Shown here in pieces: positions 1 through 10,961 of a stretch of DNA of 64,000 nucleotides. Every line of letters begins with the position of its first letter. The stretch's first letter is position 1. Source of the DNA: Verticillium longisporum. Its lineage: Eukaryota; Ascomycota; Sordariomycetes; Glomerellales; Plectosphaerellaceae. The stretch spans positions 682,001 through 746,000 of the forward strand of contig JAETXT010000016.1 of NCBI GenBank assembly GCA_019188255.1, in the 5' to 3' direction. The translations under genes were made by a program, and so were the position numbers. Under the pieces are notes generated by a model. That model ran no database searches. It was not told where the DNA came from and saw only the letters and a list, made by a program, of their open reading frames with translations.

Positions 1-1095
1 CAGCGCCCAGAGCGTCCGTCCGCAGATCATGTACAGGCCCATGAGCGTGAGCCCGATACAGATCATGATAAGCGCCAGAAGGCCTGTGGCCCCGGCCGCT
101 GATCCAGTGGCTTGTCGGTAGATTTCGGCGATGGGATAAGGTGACTCGAATAAGGCGTCGAGGTCGTTGATGCCGTACATGATGGCCACAAGGTAACAAA
201 ATCCCGTCACGAAGCCAATACTCATCTGCATGCCGATAGCAATGGGCACGTTGCGGTGTGGCAAGGCAATCTCCTCCGCCAAGTGCGTTGTCGCGTCCAC
301 GGCCCCCACACTATACGCTCCGTTGAGCATGCCCGCGAGGAAAACGAAGCCATCGGGGTACCCAATATCTGCCGACCACTCCTTCCAGACAAACGAAGAT
401 GTTGCATGCGGCGGTCTCCCGCCTCGGCCAGGCATAACTGCGACGACGATGACCGTGATGAAGAAACCGCCGAGGATAGCGAAAATGCCAAATTTGTCCA
501 GTGTTGGCTGCGCCTTGTTGGCTAAACAAACCGCGGCACAAGCGAGCCATGTCGACAGCAGGTACGCAACGAAAACGTGCCATGGCTGCACAACCACGTC
601 TGGGTGGTTCAGGGCGTACATCTGCACAACGGTGTTGCCAAAGATGGAGGACATGCTCGCCAGCCCCAAGACCCAGGCGAGATAGTTCCACCAGCCGGCG
701 AAGAAGCCGATTCCACGCCCCCAGCGCCGGCCCGGCGTGACGGATGCCCAGTGATAGACGCCCGCCGACGACGGGATGGCGCTTGCCAGCTCGGCAATGC
801 TGGCGGCGACGGTCCAGTAACACACGGACACGGCTAGGAACTCGTACAATACGCCAGGCGGGCCGCCGTTAAAAATCGCCACAAGGATGGATCCGCCGAT
901 GGCAGGCCAGACGTTGCCGACTGTGAGGCCAACGCCGGCGAGGGCTGCCAAGCTAAAGTTGCGTGAGAGCTGCTGGACGTGTCCAGAGGCGTTTATCAGG
1001 TCGACAGAGGCCGTCGTACTGAGGTCGACATGGTTCCCGTTCCTGACTTCGGTCGTGGACTTCGTCTCGTCAATTTTGTCGTCAACGTCGGCCAT
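1..1095 (-). CDS. APC-family permease, choline/GABA type (3' end cut by window)
   Basis: A plasma-membrane amine or amino-acid transporter of the APC superfamily, closest in feel to fungal choline transporters (Hnm1) and GABA permeases (Uga4). The frame is open without introns from the ATG at 1095 to the left edge (365 codons); the usual family length is about 500–540. A hydrophilic N-terminal tail of about 45 residues leads to the first membrane segment, where GVGLTVGNVWPAIGGSI is the APC helix-1 signature. Family motifs follow: IAELASAIPSSAGVYHW, then GWWNYLAWVLG, and VGAVDATTHLAEEI in the middle loop. About seven membrane segments are visible. Substrate is inferred from family resemblance only; GABA or another quaternary amine is equally possible. 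Start context is acceptable and no earlier in-frame ATG was seen. Confidence 0.85.
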   Translation of the reverse strand, partial: MADVDDKIDETKSTTEVRNGNHVDLSTTASVDLINASGHVQQLSRNFSLAALAGVGLTVGNVWPAIGGSILVAIFNGGPPGVLYEFLAVSVCYWTVAASIAELASAIPSSAGVYHWASVTPGRRWGRGIGFFAGWWNYLAWVLGLASMSSIFGNTVVQMYALNHPDVVVQPWHVFVAYLLSTWLACAAVCLANKAQPTLDKFGIFAILGGFFITVIVVAVMPGRGGRPPHATSSFVWKEWSADIGYPDGFVFLAGMLNGAYSVGAVDATTHLAEEIALPHRNVPIAIGMQMSIGFVTGFCYLVAIMYGINDLDALFESPYPIAEIYRQATGSAAGATGLLALIMICIGLTLMGLYMICGRTLWAL

Positions 1096-3983
1096 GATCT
1101 CAATTTTCCAACATATACTTCGTCCGCGCAATTGATGGGAGAGGGGATGATATCAGTGTCGAATAGCGGGGGGCCGATGCACATCTTGTATCCCCTCACG
1201 CTGCCCCCGGACCCAGGCCAAGTAGACAATGTAACGGTAGCCAACCATATTGTCCTACCCCAAGATAACGATGCTGGCTCACTGTAGTCCAGTGTCGATC
1301 TTCGGGCCAGCCACGGTCCTGCCTGTCCGAGACTAAGGCACGAGCGGCCACGCCTTGCCAAGTCGAAGCAGAAACGTCCCGTGAAAGGAGACTGTCGGGC
1401 AGAGGCCCCTTTTGAATCCTGGTTTATCTGCAGCCCCTTGGTGGCCAAGCAGAAGAAGGATCCCCGTCATGTCCAATGAGAGCCGATGACAGCCCCGGAT
1501 CTTCAATCTCATTGAAATGCCGGATTGCCCGATAGCAAGGCGAGGGGAGATACGGAGCGGACGGCCTTCGGGTGCAATTTGCCTTTCGGTCCCGGAGCCG
1601 GAGAGGGGCGGTTTGCCGGGCTTGTGCATCGTCTTATCCTCTCTCTGTGCATCAGCGCCAGCACAGTCGCAGATCACGCCAGTTCGTGCTCGCCTTGCAT
1701 GAGGTCCCCATCGCCACCGACTCGCATCCAATATACTTTGCAACCTATCGATATGCGCTCTTCAGCCCAGCCCCAGAGCGTGGTCCAGCCCTCTGCACTC
1801 ACTGTTCTAACCTGCATTGGCCCCCGCAAGCGAACCATGAGACCCAGCCCGGGCCTGCCTTGACTGCTGGTCCTCTCTCTACTCTATTCTGCTGCCCACA
1901 TCATCCGAGATGAGGGTAGCATCGTCGACGCAGCCTGTCGCGAAACCACGCAACACCCACCATGTTTTCATTGTCCCTTCAACTGCATGCTTCATTTAAT
2001 CATCGACCATCTCCGTCAGATCTGCCGCATCGACGCCCCCCCTCCTTGACGCACCCTCTCCTCGTTCTTCTTTTCTCTCGGCTTACGCCCCCTCTCTGTG
2101 CATCGCTCAAGGTACTGTAACCGTGTAACGAAAGTTCAGCCCAGGGCGTTCGCTGCCAACCAAACCCCCAGCCGCCACACGCTTTGAGTTCGGTCAGACA
2201 TGCATATTGCTCCCGTCCTGCGCGAGCCAATACACGCTTTCCCCTCCCCTCCATCTGGACTGCTGACCTGCTTCTGCTCGGCCCACATCTGGGTCTGCCT
2301 GCTGTCAACATGTCAAGTGTCAGCATTGACCAAACGCATCAGTGGCCGAACCTGTCGTCCTGAACTGGCGGGACGCACCCTACGGCTTGCCGACCAAGGG
2401 CGATAGACTGAGAAGCGTATCAGTCACAATGTTCGCTGACACGCAGCACCTCGACCAACAGGCAAACCATTTGAATGTTCGCGCAGCAATCTGCAAAAGC
2501 AGCGCATCGATCCAAACGCCTGTTTGTATGACCTCATGACGAGCATAATTGTTCTTTTTGTCACTGATTCACGGCACGGCACTCATAATTCTGGACCAGA
2601 GAATGCGCTTCCCCTAACATGACATGCGCTTTCTTTCTCTTTCGATCTACCGAGCTTCCAGAACGTATAAGTGAGGCAGGAAGATCCGGCCGCCGTTCCG
2701 CTGTGCAGCCTGAGGTAGCCGAGCTCGCCAAGGACCGATTGCGACAGAGCATCGTCAGAGACGTGCCAGTGTTGCACTCATCACTTTTCGTCCTCCCCCA
2801 GGTCACATGTGCATCGGCCCAATGTCGTCCAGCGGGAGCGGGAGCCCGGTGCACCAGTAGATAGACAGGAGCGTACAAGACTGGTCGCCGGAGAGGAAGG
2901 GGGTCGGGTAGCTGGCCTAATCCGCAACCCACATGCTGCTGCTTCTGCTGCTGCCCATGCAGCCTTGCCAATAAAACGGATCGACTTGGCGCAGAGAGGT
3001 GTGCCAAAGGAGAAGCAGTAAGCACACCGCTGAAAGAGACAGAATGACAGCCAGAGTGTTGTCTCGCCCGTCCGTATCTGGACAAGAATGCAAGCCACCT
3101 CAAGCGCGAACATGACCCGAATAGGAAAATTCGGCTCATCACTGGTGAGGTCACGGTCGAGATGCACAATTGTGTTCATCATTGGGGGGTGGGGGTGCTC
3201 ACATCTAGCCTTCCCTATCGTCTGTCTTCGCCTACATGAAGTTCGCTAGCCTGCCTATTGTAGGTGATTCCATTGTCGGAATCCTTTCTGTTCTCCCGTA
3301 TCGGCGGCACGGAGGGGCAGCTCAAGCCGTTATTGTCTCGCTCGCCCATCCGTCTGCGACATCGAGCACAGGTCCCCTCGTGAGCTAGCCAGCCAGCCAG
3401 CCAGCCGACCTCCTTTCAGACATAAGAGGCGGGGCTCCCCGCTCATCCCCACCTCTGGCTGAATCTCCATATCTGAACTTCCCGTCTTGGACCCTGATGT
3501 CTGGCTCGGGTAAGACAGTCGCTTCATTGTGTGTGTGTGTGGGCGCGCGATTGTGTATGTCTCTGTGTGTGTGGCTGTTACGGTTCTGCCATTCAATCCC
3601 CACCCTGTACGCCAAGCTCCATAACCCCCAAAAGTTAAAAACAAGACCTCCCTCCCAAGCTGAAACAATGCCAGTGGAGGTTCGAGGGGTGGTGGTGGTA
3701 TCAGCGGAAAAGACCGTATTCTCTCCCCAGTGCATAATAGTCTTTGAACTGGAAAACAAAGTCAACAAAGGAAGGCCCCCCTGACAACAGGATAAACACG
3801 AGAAAGAAAAAGAAAGTTTCAAGTAGTAAAACACTCCTCGTCAATGCGTGCGCAAGCCAAGCGTAACACAACGCCATGTGGCTGGCTGATCGTCAGGGTC
3901 CTGTTGTGGCACCCAACCTTTTTCCACCTTGTACGAGGTAAGGCTGGCCATGCTGACTATGCTTTTCATTCGAGAACAATGGA
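1096..3983. other. Intergenic, no gene recognised
   Basis: A 2.9 kb stretch between the start of the permease and the 3' end of the gene at 3984–5505, both on the minus strand. It should hold the permease promoter (just above 1095) and a 3' UTR (just below 3984). Reading frames here are short, overlap on both strands, and show no family motif or consistent splice sites. It contains simple repeats: AGCC units at 3386–3407 and GT-rich DNA at 3528–3572. Confidence 0.6.
3386..3407. repeat. AGCC tetranucleotide repeat
   Basis: Five tandem AGCC units read directly from the sequence, in the 3' flank of the uncharacterised minus-strand gene. A simple microsatellite. Confidence 0.9.
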
Positions 3984-5505
3984 TCAGACAGCGACAGCAG
4001 AACCGCGCATCGACCAGCGTGACTTCTTGGGCAGTTTCCCGCCAGCGGGTTGCTGCTTGGAGAGGCGCCGTCCTACGTTGGCCGGAACGGGCGCGGGGAC
4101 AGGCTCCTCAGGTGCTTTCGCCTGCTGCTTCTCTTGTGGCAGCGTGACTGTGACGGCCTGACTGGCCAGCTCGGGGGCGCGCTGCTCGGTGCGCGAGTCG
4201 ATCGTCTCGAGCTCTGTGAACCGAGCCACCTTGGATCGGGATGACGCGCGGCGATCCGAAAACTTGAGATGCGGCGACGCCATGGTGGCGGGCGCCTGCG
4301 GGGTAGCTTCGGGCGCCGCAGGCGTCGCCACGGGCGTCTTCTCCCCCCAGTTGGGCTCTTCAGGCACGGTGGCCGTCGGTGTTGTTGGTGTAGAGAGGGA
4401 TACAGAGGACTTGGTGGACAATGGCGCCGATGTTGGGTTCGAGGAGAAGTAGCCGCCAAAGTTGAATGATGAGAGCGATTGCTGTCCGACAGAAAGGCTC
4501 TGGAGACTGGTGGTACTGTTCGACGAGGATGCGCCCGTGGCGGATGGCTCGGTGATGGGCAGCGCGCCGGGAAGTTGCGTCGGCGGGAGTGCAGAAACAG
4601 CGGGAATCGAGCTATAGCCTCGTGTGAGGTATGATGGTGGTGGCCTCCGGTCCTCGCCTCTTAGGGATGAAGCGGCGGCAGCGCGAGCGAGAACTGCAGG
4701 GTCGCCCCGGCCCGAGGCGTCAGATGCTCGGCGTGAGCTTGGATGCAATCGATGCGCTACGGAGCGGCCGGAAGAAGTGTGGTGTAGCGGTGACATGCCT
4801 ACTGACGATGTCGTGGGCATCGTGCTGTGGCGGGGGTGAGAAGGCCTCATCTCAAGGTCATCAGAGCTGGTTGAATCGCCGGAACTGCCAGTGGGGGAGC
4901 CTGTACAAGCTGTCAGCATACCGTCTTCACGGGACAGCGATGCCCGACTGAGAGCCTTCTCTCTCTCTCTCTCACACACACACACGGTGAAACGAGCACA
5001 AACGCACCTTTGCTGGATGCAGAGCTCGCCCGCCCTGATTCGAACATAGGCAGCCTCTCAACCTCTTTGCCCTTGATGGATGGCAAGGCGAGATCAGGTA
5101 CCGAGTAATTGACGGTGGTCGAGCGATCTCCGCCCCAGGCGGGCATTGGCGGGACGCCGTTGTAGCTGTAGGCCCTGGGCATGTGTCGCATCGGGTTGGC
5201 GTGCACCGAGGGGTAAGTGACGTGGGAAAGGCTGCTGCCGACACGAGGGAGTCCTCCTGGTCCTGGCATTTTCGTGCCTAGGTTGGAGGTGGCCATGACA
5301 CTCCGCCGTCGGTTCTGCTCGAGAATCTTTGGTCGGTCGTCATGCTTCCAGCTCGAGGGGGCGGCCGCGAGAGCGTCAATGGCGGCGTGCGTAGGAACAT
5401 GGCGATATGGCACCTGCTTGTGCTCCTCTGAAGCCTTCTCGGCCTCCTTTTGTTGTGCTCCTTGGCCGACTGCCTCGACTTCTTGAGGCTCGAAAGGATG
5501 GACAT
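3984..5505 (-). CDS. Conserved fungal protein of unknown function (one-base frameshift)
   Basis: I cannot assign a function, but the N-terminal part looks like a fungal conserved protein: MSILSSLKKSRQSAKEHNK, then VPYRHVPTHAAIDALAAAPSSWKHDDRPKI. The rest is Ser/Pro/Thr-rich low complexity, ending KLPKKSRWSMRGSAVAV. Two exons: 5505–5008 and 4900–3984; the intron 5007–4901 splits codons in matching phase. The start ATG has CAACA before it. Between KEHNK and KEAEKASEEHK the frame changes at an A4 run (T4 on the + strand, 5448–5451); a fifth A restores a protein of about 471 residues. No membrane segment or catalytic motif is visible. The basic N terminus and disordered tail suggest a regulatory or scaffold protein; that is inference. 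Confidence 0.7.
4958..4985. repeat. CT/CA dinucleotide repeat within an intron
   Basis: A (CT)n run passing into a (CA)n run, wholly inside the single intron of the gene at 3984–5505. If unspliced it would encode a spurious Arg-Glu / Cys-Val run. Confidence 0.9.
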
Positions 5506-7304
5506 TGTTGGCGGTTGATGCTTTGGGAGCCGGCGTTGCCGCTGGCGCGAGAACAGACAAAAGATTCGGGGAAGGTAGAGGTGGCGTGTTCGTACTTGGG
5601 CTCAAGTAGCAGCTCGCTTGTAAGATGCGGGTGCGGGTCAAACTGTTCTAGGAAGGCCGCACGAACGGGTTGATCTGGATCCCCGGATGCCACAAGCGAA
5701 GAGGGGTCGAGAGACCAGGATGAGAAGTGGCCGAAACCTGATTGGGACTGGGCCAGGATGGTCTCCAGGATAGAATGTCGGGGTCAATTGAAATGAGATT
5801 GTCAGTGGCAATGTCAGGGTCGTCAGGTGAGTGACGGAATAATCATGTCGTGAGGGGAAAGAGGCTGTACGCGTCTGCCCTGGCCAGGTTGTTCTGTTTT
5901 TCCAGAACTCCTGGGAAGTTCGGGGTCGTGGTGGGCGGGGGTGTCGAGAGAGATGCCACACTCTGGGGGATGTGTATACGACCTTTGACCAGATCTCACC
6001 CTTCTACTGGCGAGAGAAGGCAGAACGACAATTTCGCAGCACCAGCCACTCTGGCGATTGTCTGACCGAACGAAGCAGGACGACCTATGCAACGCCCTGC
6101 TGTCGTGAAGTCAGAGGCGTCTGACAGACAGAGGGAGACCAAAGGCTGCGTCGAACAGAGTGCCACGGGCGTCGAGGCGTCCTCAAGGTTGCGAGTCGAG
6201 CATAAGGAAGCAGTACGCTCAAGGTCAAAGGACGGCTGCCGGCAATGCACTTTTCCAGCCTTGCGGGGACGTCGTCGTTGTCACAGGCTTGAATCGAAGA
6301 ATTTTGAGAAGAGGTGAATCACAGGCATGCGTTCCAGAACTGCGTGCTCTTTCCTTTAAGACGGGGAGGATGAAAGGCTTGGAGGAGGCATTGGGGTGGG
6401 GGGTGGCAGGAGACACACTGGGGGCGTGTGGGTGAACAGGTGGTGAGCTGCAAAAGAGAGCAAGGCAAGGCACATCACCTCTAGTAGGGTGGGTGGTAGA
6501 GGACTCGGACCTGGATGATAGCAGGGGTGTCTGTCGGACTGCGGATGCGCCTATGCAGCAGCCAAGCCGCCTTTCAACTGCTGGTGCATGGCTTCCAATA
6601 TCTCCGCTTGGCAAAAGAGATGGACAGACCGGGGCTTGGGTCAAGGCCCCCCTTTTTCTGGTCTATCTCGTAATGATGGATGCAAGTGCCGTCTGGTTGG
6701 CACTCTGAGGACAGAAAAAAGACGCCGACAGTAGGCTGCGGCGTGCGAGATTGTGAGGTACTAGCAAACAGGAAGCAGGGAAGTTGGTGTAGCTTGCAAC
6801 ATGGCGATGAAGCTCGTTCCCACCGCCGGAGACCGTGCCGACCCTTCTTGTTGCAGATCCTTCTCCCTCCTGGACGGATTGCTGGATCGCAGATTTCTCC
6901 ATGCTGGCTCTGTGCCTGGCATGCATATGGCGACACGGACCAAACTCGTGCTCACCTGGTTGGTGATCGGCAGGAGAATCGCAAACGACGAGGGCGACGA
7001 CGCTGTTATCGCGACGGCAAGGACGGCAACCTTGCATCCTCGAAAGCTCTGACGATGCCCCATTCACGAGCCATGATCCTGCTTCTTTCCAGCCTGCATC
7101 ATTCGCGTCAGCGCCATCGACAATGGTCGCTGAGGAGCAGCAGCCAACTTTTTGCTCCTCCCAAAAATGGCCCTCGTATTCCATCCCAAGCCAGGCACGG
7201 CACGGATAGCGCTCATGTACGTTACCTGCAGGGATGCGTGGCCGAGGTGGGTAGGCGGCGTGGCGGCATGACGGCCAGCCAACGACGTCCTGGACGATAC
7301 TGAG

Positions 7305-7336
7305 GACAGGCGGACAGGCGGACAGGCGGACGGGCG
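7305..7336. repeat. 8-bp minisatellite (GACAGGCG ×4)
   Basis: Four adjacent 8-bp units, three identical and the last with one A-to-G change (GACGGGCG). Located in the gene-poor region. Confidence 0.9.
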
Positions 7337-9594
7337 CCCAGGGTCGGACTGACCACGGGCGGCATGGCGCTAGCTTCCCAGGAACCCAGAACCCGTCGCT
7401 CCCCGTGTCGATGGAAGCCCGTCATGGTGTCGCTCCAGCCGCACCGGACCGCCATCGTCCGCTTCAGGCTTCTGGTTTTCAGGGGAATGGAACCCTGTAG
7501 CGCATCCTTTAGAGGAGCTCTCAGGGTGCTCCAGCAAGAATAGCGTCAACCGTAATCGGGCTGATAGCGCACGACTGGCATCTGGTTCTTACACCTTGTC
7601 GAGAGGCTGTTGTGAGACCTTCCCGAAGACACACGCTAACCACCCTCACGCGGCTCGGTACCGCCCCCCTGCTTGTTTCAATGCGCCCATGGATACGATA
7701 TAATGACGCTCGTTTTTTTTTTGGTCATAGTCGCGGTGTCGCAACTTTTGTTGGCGGATCTGCCTCCTCTGCCACCCCACCGCGGTATCCGCTTCTGTAT
7801 TGTGAGACTCTGCCTTGCTTTTTGTCTGTTCTACACGTTGGTCGAACCTGGAGGATGGTGGATGGATGCCAGCGTCGCAGTGCGGTATCGCTGAATCATA
7901 CATATCATATGTCGCCCGATGCACGTCTGTCACCATCCGCTTCAGCTGTGATGAGGACGGCAGGGACGAACAGGCCGGCAACTGGGCTTGATAAGCTGTG
8001 GCGTGGCAATTTCCACGCCGTGTCCCGCCGACGCCAGGCTTGCAGACATCACCTCCAACACAGGACGATACTCAGTGGAGCAGGCTTAGGAGAATATTGA
8101 TTAGTGACCTTTGTTTGGGGTGTTGATGTGCGCCTGCTAGAGGAAGCTCGCGCTTTGGTGTAGCATTGTGATCCAACCAGGCCGCCAGGGCCGTTGTTCG
8201 ACAAGGCCGAGGCGGTTCGGACAATCCTGGGTCAGATCATATGTGACCCGTCAAGGGAGCCTGGTCAACGACAATGCTCCACGTAAGGCGGATAAGGTAG
8301 TCTGCCGTGCGTCGGGGTTTTTTCTTTCTTTGGAGGCGTTGGAGGCTTAGCTGGTGTCCTTGGTCGGCATCTGCTTCATGTCAAACTGCTTGAAGAGAAA
8401 AGAGACACCGCTTGTTGACAGTACCGGGTTCATTCAAGCAAGCTCGACTTGGCGATATGAGAAACGGGATGGTCAGCTCTTCGCATCCGTTGGGGGCGCC
8501 ATGCCGCTTCAAAACCGGGAAATCGCCTGAAATTACCAGAATCAGTCCGAGCCTGGGCCGAATTGTGCCTTATCAGGCCAACGCAGCAAGCTGCTTCTAG
8601 GTGGGAGAAAACATTGACTCCGCTGACAAGGAGGTAGCCAGACAACGACACATCGGTGTGCGAATGTTAGCGAGATGCTTATCGAGGCCTCTGGGACGGC
8701 CAGCCGGTCAGGCTCATACCTCAACATTGTGCCAGTGGCGAGGTAGGCGACTGGCAGTCTTTCGGAATGTTTAACCGAAGACTGCGCCGACGGATGCGAG
8801 CTGGACATAGACGATGATGAGGAGAAGGTGATGGTGTAGTATGTCGGTGCGTGGGGGTCAGGTTGGACGCTGGGGTATTACAGGCTCTTGGACGCTGCTG
8901 CCCTGCTGCCCAGCAGACTTGATCAGCACGTCCGTCAATTGAGCGCATGCGATGCTTATTGTTGCATTGAGATTCTGTAAACGATCACATTGATCGAGCG
9001 TCGCACCGAGGTTCTGCAGGATGTACATGTCGGGCCCAATTGCTCGCTGCATGTATGGTAATAAGCGGCGAGAACGGGAGAGACTCTAAATGATCTGCGT
9101 CTAAAATGCGGGTAGGGAAAATGTGTGGTCCTAGCACGGGCCCCGTCCTTAGTCCGATCTTTGGTCTCGCTGACGATTGGGTATTTTGGGGCCCATGTTC
9201 TTTTTTTTGTTGGCTTGTTCAAGCAGTGGCTTCGTTGCACCAACTCTACCAGCACCATGGATGGGGTGCGCATGGTGCGGGCCTCTGCGCTTGATAAACT
9301 TTGGGAGTGTGATCGGCATTTCAATGCTGTTCCGGCGATGAGATAGAAAACTGCTAGCTGCAGATGGACTGGGAAGACGTCTGGGACATAGTCGCACGTG
9401 GGTGCTAAGTTAGTATCCGTTTGAACCTGTAGCCCGGGCCCCAGGCCTGAGCTTGTGCCTGGACCAAGTCCGTGTTGTCCGGCCGGTTTCTCGCTCGAGA
9501 GACTAGGTACCGAGAGAAGACCTTGGGGTGTTTGGATTGATGGGATTTCACGTTTATGGTGAATCTTGACAATGCCGAAAGTCCAATGCCGTTC

Positions 9595-9623
9595 GTGTGT
9601 GTGTGTGTGTGTGTGGGTGTGTG
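9595..9623. repeat. GT dinucleotide repeat
   Basis: A run of GT units with one interrupting GG, in the gene-poor region. No associated gene. Confidence 0.9.
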
Positions 9624-10961
9624 TTGCGAGGCAGCAGGCTCAGGATTCGATGAATGTTCGGGAGTCAAGCAGAGCACCAAAAACCGAAACAAGATAGCCC
9701 CCAATTTTCTCTTGACGAAAAATGATGTCGTAGGACCGCAATTGATGGGCGTTGTCGATCTTGGCGGATATGGTCAATTTGAGGCGACCAGGGCAAGGCA
9801 ACCATCGTGGTTATTTTCGGGGGCTCATTCGATCCCATGGCGTGCCATCCAGCATCCATCAGGCATCAAGCCTTTCGGGAGGCGGCAATCTCAGACGAGC
9901 GCTTACCCGAAGCAGTCCAGCAGATGGGGAGCCGCCTTCCGAGAACGACCTCCGATTGGGCAGAGAAAGGCGACCAGGCGCTGAATGACGTGCGCCAGCT
10001 GCGAACCGCTGGTGGAATGGCTCTGCCAGCTGTGTGCCCCGCACAGGCCAGGCCACCTCGGCACCCAGGAGGCACCCAGGACGCAGAGGAAACAACCTGC
10101 CACGGATGGATGGTCCTGCCTTTGTCTGGGGGCAGACGCACTGGGCAAGTGCCACCCACGGCCACCCACCCCCGATCACGCGCATCCGCCCACTTCGTCC
10201 GCAGTGCATTCCAGGCCAGCCTCAACTTCTTCCTTGGTCACATCACAGCCCAAACCTTGCGCCGCGCTAGCTTCATCCTCGAGCCACGAGTCGCTGCCCT
10301 ACCGCCATTCCACCTCTACCGCGCGCTCTTTCCGCTCCTTTTTCCATTTTCTTTCCCTCTGGTTTCTTCTTCAGGGACCAGCCAGGACAGGGTCCACTGC
10401 GGCATTCAGCTGCTGCTTTCGTTCGGGTGTCAGATGTTATCAGTCTGTCCGACGGTCGATCGCGCGACCACTGCCCGCAATCCGCATCCGCACCCGCCTC
10501 CGATTTTCATGGCATTCTGATTGCACCTCCCACGACACGACGCACTCGACGTGCCGCGCCATCCCCCCCTCTCTCTCTATCTCTCTTCAGTCGATCGACG
10601 TCATACGGCGACAGTGCCACGACCCTCATCGCCTACCTTTGTCGCGACGCATCGGAGGGCAATCCCGCGCGCCTGCTCCTGGCCTCAGCTGAAGGGCCCC
10701 AGAACACCAGGACCATAACCCCAACCCAGGACCCCGACTCCGATCCCCCGACCGTTCAACCAACCGACCTGTCCTCTCTTCCCTCCATCTCCCCCCTCCT
10801 GTCGTCACGCGCCAACCTTGCGGCGCACGTCTGGGAAAGTGGCGCTCACTATCCTTAGCCAGCCAGAAGCCGAACTATCTCTTCAGCAACATTTAGAGCT
10901 CGCCCCCGACATCACTAGTTATCAGCCGAGGGTCGCCATTGAGGGGGACGTCGAACCCGTG

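Larger units (their letters stand above)
5506..10961. other. Gene-poor 5.4 kb region
   Basis: Divergent space between the minus-strand gene starting at 5505 and the PP4R3 gene starting at 10962. I find no reading frame with a family motif, a coding-like composition and workable splice sites. The longest frame (9807–10520, +) looks like low-complexity translated leader. The 10.2–10.96 kb part is pyrimidine-rich and probably the promoter and 5' leader of PP4R3. Simple repeats are at 7305–7336 and 9595–9623. Non-coding RNA genes cannot be excluded. Confidence 0.55.

Noticed and set aside
2561..3169. 202-codon minus-strand open frame
   Set aside because: No family resemblance, non-ATG start, and similar-length frames overlap in the other phase.
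5506..5960. 5' extension of the uncharacterised gene into upstream open frames
   Set aside because: All three frames are partly open and Ser/Pro-rich, but only the ATG at 5505 leads to the conserved N terminus once the A run is corrected.
9807..10520. 237-codon + strand open frame
   Set aside because: Low-complexity Pro/Ser/Phe-rich translation without a motif, overlapping equally long frames in other phases; more likely upstream DNA of PP4R3.
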